A stretch of 9,600 nt of DNA. Origin: an uncultured Gemmatimonadota bacterium. Its GTDB lineage: Bacteria; Gemmatimonadota; Gemmatimonadetes; Gemmatimonadales; Gemmatimonadaceae. The position numbers and the translations under genes are program-made. The notes below the pieces were generated by a model. That model was not told the origin of the DNA. It worked only from the letters and a program-made list of their open reading frames with translations, and ran no database searches. The DNA lies in contig CAITQY010000565.1 in assembly GCA_903894655.1 (NCBI GenBank), positions 1-9,600 of the forward strand, read 5' to 3'. Each line of letters begins with the position of its first letter. Position 1 is the stretch's first letter. Shown here piece after piece: positions 6,039-9,600 of the stretch.

Positions 6039-7964
6039 TTACGAAATCGACGCGGGCACGCAGGTCGTCTTGGACAGCGCGGCGATCGCCTTGGCGACGA
6101 GTTCCACACGCCCCTTGTCTGCGGCCCCCGTGAGCTCGGCCTGAATCTGCGGCACCAACGCCGCCAGCGCCGTGTTGCGATTACCACATCCGCCCGTCTC
6201 CGCCGCGGTCAATCCACGCCGGATCTCGTCGATGCGATTGGCGTTGAGGCCATTGTTGCGCGCGAGCTGATCGAGATACGCGCGCGCCAGCGGGAAGCTG
6301 GGTGGCCACACCGTATGCGGCTGCTCCTGTGCGTTGAACTGCTCGTAGCGCACGGTCTTGGCGGCATCGATCTCGTTTTGCGACAAGTAACCGCTCGGGG
6401 TCAACTCGTGCACGTCGAGGCCGCGCTGCTCGTCGGACGACACGATCGCGCCGTTGTACCAGTACGTGCTCCAGTAGCCGCCACCGGGGCCACGATCGAA
6501 GAAGCCGATCTCGATGGGATGCGCCGCGTCGGTGAAGTCGAAGATCGTCGCGCCGCCCATGTAGAAGGCCTGCACCATGATGTCGCGCCCCGGCACGGGA
6601 ATCAGCGACCCGTTGTGCGCCGTGCAGATCTCTTCCGTCGTCTGCGGAGCAGGCATTTTGTAGTAGCTCTGGAACTTGAGTTCACCCTGCTCGACGGTGA
6701 AGATCGCGTTGCCGCCCCACTCGAGCTTGTCCGTCGCGCGGCAGCGCGCCGCACCGCCACCGCCCCACTCGTCCGAGAAGAGCAGCTTCGTGCCGTCATT
6801 GGTGAAGGTGGCCGAGTGCCAGAAGGACATGTTGGAATCGGCGACCGACTTGAGCCGCTTGGGGTTCTTCGGATCGCGCACATCGAAGAGCAATCCGTAC
6901 CCCGCGCACGCGCCACCGGCATACCCGGAGCCCGGATACGCGGTGATGTCGTGGCAACCACTCTGGCCCACACCACCACCGCGGGCGGCGGGCGGAGGAC
7001 CAGCGGGGCGACCTGCTCCACCACCTGCCGCACCACCTGCTCCAGCACCTGCCGCACCCGCACCACCACGGCCACCACGAGCCCCCGTGTCAGTCGGTGG
7101 CGGCGCATGCACGGTACGACCCGCAAGATCCGCCAGGAGATGCGGCGAGTTCACCACCGCGGCGCGCTCCGGATTCTTGAGCGGCACCTTGATGACTTCA
7201 ATACGGAAGCGCGCGCTGGCCGAGTCACCGGCCGGCGCGTCCTGACATCCCGCCAATTCCTTCGGTGAGCGAACGGATGAGTATCCGCTCACGTAAATGA
7301 AAATGTTGTTCTTGTCGTTCGGATCCTGCACCAGGGAGTTGGTGTGCGAGCCGCGGCACGTCTGCACGTTGGTGATCAGGCGCGGCTTGGCCTTGTCGGC
7401 GATGTCGTAGATGCGCACACCACGAAAGCGCTCGAGGCTGACCGTATCGGTGATCGGCGTTGAGCCGCAGTCGTTGCGCGCACCGAGCCCCTCGCCAGAG
7501 ACGAACAGGAGATTGCCGTACACCGTAGGGTCGCCCTGACTGGTGGGGCACAGATACGACGACACGAGCTTGGGCGCGCGCGGGTTGGTGCCGTCCCAGA
7601 TAATGATGCCGCGGTAATTGCCTTGAATGATGTAGTTGCCGCTGAATGCGAGGTCCGATCCCGTCGCGCCGCGCCCTGTGAATCCGGCGGGCGCTGGCGA
7701 GTTGGAGATCAGTTTCATGTTGAATGACGCCTCACCGGCGTCCGCAGCCGCCTCTCCTGGCTTGAGGCCGATGCGCGGATCTGGGTTGGGCGCCTTGGCG
7801 CTTTCTGGATACTTCATGGGCGGCGACTTCGCGAGTGAAACATCACCCGTGATCGTCGTCCCCTCCGCCGGTGTTGGCGGTCCACCGACGGCGGGCTGTG
7901 TCGCGCGTGAACAGGCCACGGCGATCAGGGTCAGCGAACCCACTACGACAGCAGTACGGCGCAT
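6039..7964 (-). CDS. LVIVD-repeat beta-propeller lipoprotein
   Basis: 641-residue exported protein with a lipoprotein-like signal (LIAVAC, Cys18). It carries LVIVD-type beta-propeller repeats: GNYRGIIIWDGTNPRAPKLV (115-134), FRGVRIYDIADKAKPRLI (180-197), GYGLLFDVRDPKNPKRLKSV (355-374), GGATIFDFTDAAHPIEIGFF (470-489) and RGLDVHEL (514-521). Histidines in SHT (207), CHDI (338), WHSA (383) and AHNG (450) recur at similar positions and could line a site, but no activity is known to me. Residues 294-336 are a Gly/Ala-rich insert between repeats. The C-terminal 80 residues (about 558-637) look alpha-helical, ending in a Cys pair (593, 635). It is the second gene of an operon, 12 bases after the DUF305 gene's stop; a weak GGATCGG lies before the ATG. 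LVIVD proteins are presumed surface scaffolds or binding proteins. Confidence 0.85.
   Translation of the reverse strand: MRRTAVVVGSLTLIAVACSRATQPAVGGPPTPAEGTTITGDVSLAKSPPMKYPESAKAPNPDPRIGLKPGEAAADAGEASFNMKLISNSPAPAGFTGRGATGSDLAFSGNYIIQGNYRGIIIWDGTNPRAPKLVSSYLCPTSQGDPTVYGNLLFVSGEGLGARNDCGSTPITDTVSLERFRGVRIYDIADKAKPRLITNVQTCRGSHTNSLVQDPNDKNNIFIYVSGYSSVRSPKELAGCQDAPAGDSASARFRIEVIKVPLKNPERAAVVNSPHLLADLAGRTVHAPPPTDTGARGGRGGAGAAGAGAGGAAGGGAGRPAGPPPAARGGGVGQSGCHDITAYPGSGYAGGACAGYGLLFDVRDPKNPKRLKSVADSNMSFWHSATFTNDGTKLLFSDEWGGGGAARCRATDKLEWGGNAIFTVEQGELKFQSYYKMPAPQTTEEICTAHNGSLIPVPGRDIMVQAFYMGGATIFDFTDAAHPIEIGFFDRGPGGGYWSTYWYNGAIVSSDEQRGLDVHELTPSGYLSQNEIDAAKTVRYEQFNAQEQPHTVWPPSFPLARAYLDQLARNNGLNANRIDEIRRGLTAAETGGCGNRNTALAALVPQIQAELTGAADKGRVELVAKAIAALSKTTCVPASIS
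6957..7088 (-). repeat. Low-complexity Gly/Ala-coding segment inside the LVIVD gene
   Basis: About 130 bases of degenerate short repeats (plus-strand words such as CCACCTGC and GCACCTGCCGCACC recur) encode residues 293-336, dominated by Gly, Ala, Arg and Pro. The segment interrupts the propeller between the second and third clear LVIVD units, so it probably forms a flexible surface loop. It is less exact than the 12-bp array in the neighbouring plus-strand gene. Confidence 0.7.
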
Positions 7965-7976
7965 GGTCCGATCCGG

Positions 7977-8702
7977 TTATGGTGAGGGTACAGTTTCCAA
8001 CAGGCGGTACATCACGACGATCTCGGCCGACTGATCCGACACGACGTCGTTGGCAAAACGAAAGACGGACTCGTCGTGTCCGGCGTTGCCATTACGCAGC
8101 AACGTCTCGACCATCGCGATGGCGCCCTGATGGTGCCGGATCATACCGTTGAGGAAGAGCCGGTCAAACGCCGAGCCGCGCGCCTTGTCGAGCTGCGCCA
8201 TCTCGTCGTCGTTCAGCATGCCGGGCATCATCATCTCGTGCACCATACCGGCCATTTGCATAACGTGGCGCGTGGCGGTGGAATCGGGGACGTCCTGTTG
8301 CCGCTCGCGAAGCCAGCGTCGCATCATGCCGATCTCATCGCTCTGCGCCGCGACGATGCGAAGGCAGAGTCGCTGCACGTCCGCGCGCGCACCGTGCGTC
8401 GCGGCCCATCCCCCCATGATCACCGCCTGCGCGTGGTGCGGAATCATCCCCTGCATGAAGTCGACGTCGGCGGGGGCGAAGGCGCGCGCAGCGCTGTCCG
8501 CGGTGGCCAGCGCCACGGCCAGCGCCGGGGAGCCGGTGACCACCACGCCGGCGCCGGCCGCCAACACGGGCGGGCGCGGCGGCGCCGAGGCGCAGGCGCC
8601 GAGCACGGCCAGCATCGTCAGCGATTGCATCAGGGAATGTGTCCGCGGCGGCGTCGTGTTCGGTGTCAACGCCAGCCAACGCTGGGTCCATGGCCTTGTC
8701 AT
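7977..8702 (-). CDS. Tandem DUF305 lipoprotein (ferritin-like fold, His/Met-rich)
   Basis: 241-residue exported protein with a clear lipobox LGAC (Cys37) after a hydrophobic core. Two DUF305-type helical halves are visible: DVDFMQGMIPHHAQA (79-93) with QSDEIGMMRRWL (120-131), and FDRLFLNGMIRHHQGA (179-194) with DQSAEIVVMYRLL (223-235). Each half has the GMIxHH motif. Between them lies a Met-rich stretch (residues 148-162, seven Met plus His155). DUF305 proteins are ferritin-like bundles of unclear role, sometimes linked to copper or metal handling; that role here is an inference. The ATG at 8702 was chosen over Met25 (8630) because Met25 would leave the signal without positive charge, and because an AGGATAGG stretch and an extended -10 lie just upstream. 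It is first in an operon with the LVIVD lipoprotein gene, 12 bases downstream. Confidence 0.85.
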   Translation of the reverse strand: MTRPWTQRWLALTPNTTPPRTHSLMQSLTMLAVLGACASAPPRPPVLAAGAGVVVTGSPALAVALATADSAARAFAPADVDFMQGMIPHHAQAVIMGGWAATHGARADVQRLCLRIVAAQSDEIGMMRRWLRERQQDVPDSTATRHVMQMAGMVHEMMMPGMLNDDEMAQLDKARGSAFDRLFLNGMIRHHQGAIAMVETLLRNGNAGHDESVFRFANDVVSDQSAEIVVMYRLLETVPSP

Positions 8703-8717
8703 GCGCCTATCCTAACA
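8703..8717 (-). promoter_or_regulatory. Extended -10 promoter of the DUF305-LVIVD operon, possibly leaderless
   Basis: On the minus strand TGTTAGGAT (plus 8709-8717) gives a TGn extension and a -10 hexamer TAGGAT (4 of 6 matches). It ends six bases before the ATG at 8702, so the message could start at the start codon. No -35 is visible at 17 or 18 bases, which is tolerable for an extended -10. The same bases also form an AGGA..AGG purine run that could instead act as a ribosome binding site in a longer transcript. Confidence 0.4.
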
Positions 8718-8735
8718 CCTGACGCGAGGAGCGCC

Positions 8736-8840
8736 ATGAGCGCCAGACCGCCGGCGATCCCGGCAGTCGTCCCAGCCCCAGCGCCCGCCTTCCACGATTT
8801 TCCGGCGGCGGACTCAACGGCGATCGCTTCCGGAGAGTAA
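8736..8840 (+). CDS. Possible small ORF (34 aa) upstream of the S9 peptidase gene
   Basis: An ATG at 8736 follows AGGAG (8727-8731) with a four-base gap and opens a 34-residue frame, MSARPPAIPAVV...AIASGE, ending with TAA at 8840. It is Ala/Pro-rich, has no recognisable domain or signal, and lies in the divergent gap, 61 bases before the peptidase start codon. It could be a leader peptide or an unlinked microprotein, but Ala/Pro-rich frames arise by chance in GC-rich DNA. The Shine-Dalgarno is the only positive evidence. Confidence 0.22.
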   Translation: MSARPPAIPAVVPAPAPAFHDFPAADSTAIASGE

Positions 8841-8847
8841 ATCTCTC
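8833..8847. promoter_or_regulatory. Short inverted repeat upstream of the S9 peptidase gene
   Basis: GAGAG (8833-8837) and CTCTC (8843-8847) flank TAAAT, overlapping the stop codon of the possible small ORF and 55 bases before the peptidase ATG. The spot is locally AT-rich. It could be a half-site pair for a regulator or a small hairpin. The arms are short enough to occur by chance, and the promoter of the peptidase gene itself is not convincing (TTGGCG at 8849-8854 lacks a good -10). Confidence 0.25.
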
Positions 8848-8887
8848 GTTGGCGGTCCGATTCGTGGCACTGCCATTCTCGCCCTCC

Positions 8888-8900
8888 GGAGGAAGCAGGA
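8888..8900 (+). promoter_or_regulatory. Shine-Dalgarno of the S9 peptidase gene
   Basis: GGAGGAAG (8888-8895) lies nine bases (from GGAGG) before the ATG at 8902, with AGGA (8897-8900) nearer. It is the clearest ribosome binding site in the window and fixes the start at 8902 rather than the internal ATG at 8941. Confidence 0.7.
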
Positions 8901-8901
8901 C

Positions 8902-9600
8902 ATGGTTCACGACGTGCGCCGTTTCGGACGATTTACCGGTATGCTCGTGCTGCTGGCCGCCAGCAGCGCCGCCAGCGCGGGCATCGCGCAGGCGCAGCTT
9001 GGCCCCCAGGCAACCCAGGCCGACGAAAGTCGTCCCAACAAGGGCAACTGGACGCTCGCCAATCGCTTCAGCACCGCCGCGCTCCGCGCCATCACCTACA
9101 CGCAGGCCGTGCAGCCCCGCTTCCTCGGGAAGACGGACTCGATGTACTACAACTGGAGGGATCGGAACGGCAATCGGTTCATGCTGTTCGTGCCGTCGCC
9201 CACTGGTGGCACCAAGCGCCTGCTCTTCGATCCGGCCAAGCTCGCCGAGCAGCTCACGATGCTCAGCAAGAAGCCGTACGACGCCACCAACCTGCCCTTC
9301 CAGAGCATCACGTTCCTCAAGAGCCACAAGGCGTTCCGCTTCACCGTGGATACCGTGCGCTACGAGTGGACGCTGGCCACGGAAACGCTGAAGTCGAATG
9401 GCCGCGTGGTGCGTAACGCGCCCCCGCCGGTCGACGAAGAGAGCAACACGCAGGGCGGTGGTGGTGGACAGGGCGGCGGCGGTGCCCGCGGCGAGTTCCG
9501 CAACTACAACAAGGACAGCTCAGCGTTCGTGTTCGCCCGCATGCACAATCTCTACATCGTGGAGAAGAGCAGCAACGACACGGTGCAGATCAGCACCGAC
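8902..9600 (+). CDS. S9 family (DPP-IV type) peptidase, N-terminal part, runs off the right edge
   Basis: The frame from ATG 8902 stays open for 233 codons to the last base, so only the N-terminus is seen. A Sec signal peptide (Arg6, Arg7, Arg10, then hydrophobic 14-29) probably ends at AQA|Q (31/32). The mature part matches the N-terminal beta-propeller region of dipeptidyl-peptidase IV-like enzymes: YYNWRDRNGNRF (82-93), FRFTVDTVRYEWTLATETL (145-163), then SSAFVFARMHNLYIVEKSSN ending in QISTD (about 208-233), the typical blade in which the substrate-independent propeller repeats begin. A Gly-rich insert (TQGGGGGQGGGG, 183-194) follows a Pro/Glu stretch. The catalytic alpha/beta-hydrolase domain with Ser-Asp-His would lie beyond the window, so activity cannot be judged. 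Such enzymes cleave N-terminal dipeptides from peptides in the periplasm. It is divergent from the DUF305 gene across a 199-bp gap. Confidence 0.82.
   Translation, partial: MVHDVRRFGRFTGMLVLLAASSAASAGIAQAQLGPQATQADESRPNKGNWTLANRFSTAALRAITYTQAVQPRFLGKTDSMYYNWRDRNGNRFMLFVPSPTGGTKRLLFDPAKLAEQLTMLSKKPYDATNLPFQSITFLKSHKAFRFTVDTVRYEWTLATETLKSNGRVVRNAPPPVDEESNTQGGGGGQGGGGARGEFRNYNKDSSAFVFARMHNLYIVEKSSNDTVQISTD

Noticed and set aside
8628..8702. Met25 (8630) as the true start of the DUF305 protein
   Set aside because: It would give a lipoprotein signal with no positive charge and lacks a ribosome binding site; it remains a possible alternative.

Overview
The window reads as ordinary chromosomal DNA of a high-GC, Gram-negative environmental bacterium, most likely a member of the Gemmatimonadota. 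The clues are the base composition, the mix of families (Big2/lamin-tail lipoprotein, LVIVD-repeat lipoprotein, DUF305 protein, S9 DPP-type peptidase) and a dense run of exported proteins. The taxon is an inference from gene content; no rRNA or other phylogenetic marker is present. I see no mobile element, CRISPR array, tRNA or rRNA, and no gene-free stretch longer than 300 bases.

Layout, left to right. Bases 1-54 form an AT-rich regulatory patch: a good leftward sigma70-type promoter whose -10 is covered by a perfect 16-bp palindrome, apparently serving a gene beyond the left edge. Bases 150-2894 (minus) encode a large modular lipoprotein with two Ig-like (Big2-type) domains, three lamin-tail domains in an exact 124-residue period, and a C-terminal beta-propeller-like region. 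Divergent from it, 3030-4070 (plus) encodes a secreted PHP-fold metallohydrolase of the CehA/McbA type. After a GC hairpin and three 14-bp direct repeats comes 4245-5921 (plus), an exported conserved protein of unknown function with a repeat-encoded Pro/Ala linker. A bidirectional hairpin terminator at 5977-6012 separates it from a convergent leftward operon: a DUF305 lipoprotein (7977-8702), then an LVIVD-repeat lipoprotein (6039-7964), 12 bases apart. Finally a rightward S9/DPP-IV-like peptidase gene starts at 8902 and runs off the right edge.

How the parts fit. All six genes encode proteins with an export or lipoprotein signal, so the region is devoted to the cell surface or periplasm. The clearest functional unit is the DUF305-LVIVD operon, whose first gene has an extended -10 placed so that the mRNA could begin at the ATG. 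The lipoprotein and the PHP hydrolase share a divergent intergenic region of 135 bp and may be co-regulated, possibly in scavenging of phosphoesters or other organics; this is speculative. Three of the six proteins carry low-complexity inserts (Pro/Ala or Gly/Ala). I found no convincing new multi-gene system. The best leads are the palindrome-controlled promoter at the left edge, the DUF305-LVIVD pair with its Met/His-rich features, the triple lamin-tail architecture, and the possible leaderless promoters.
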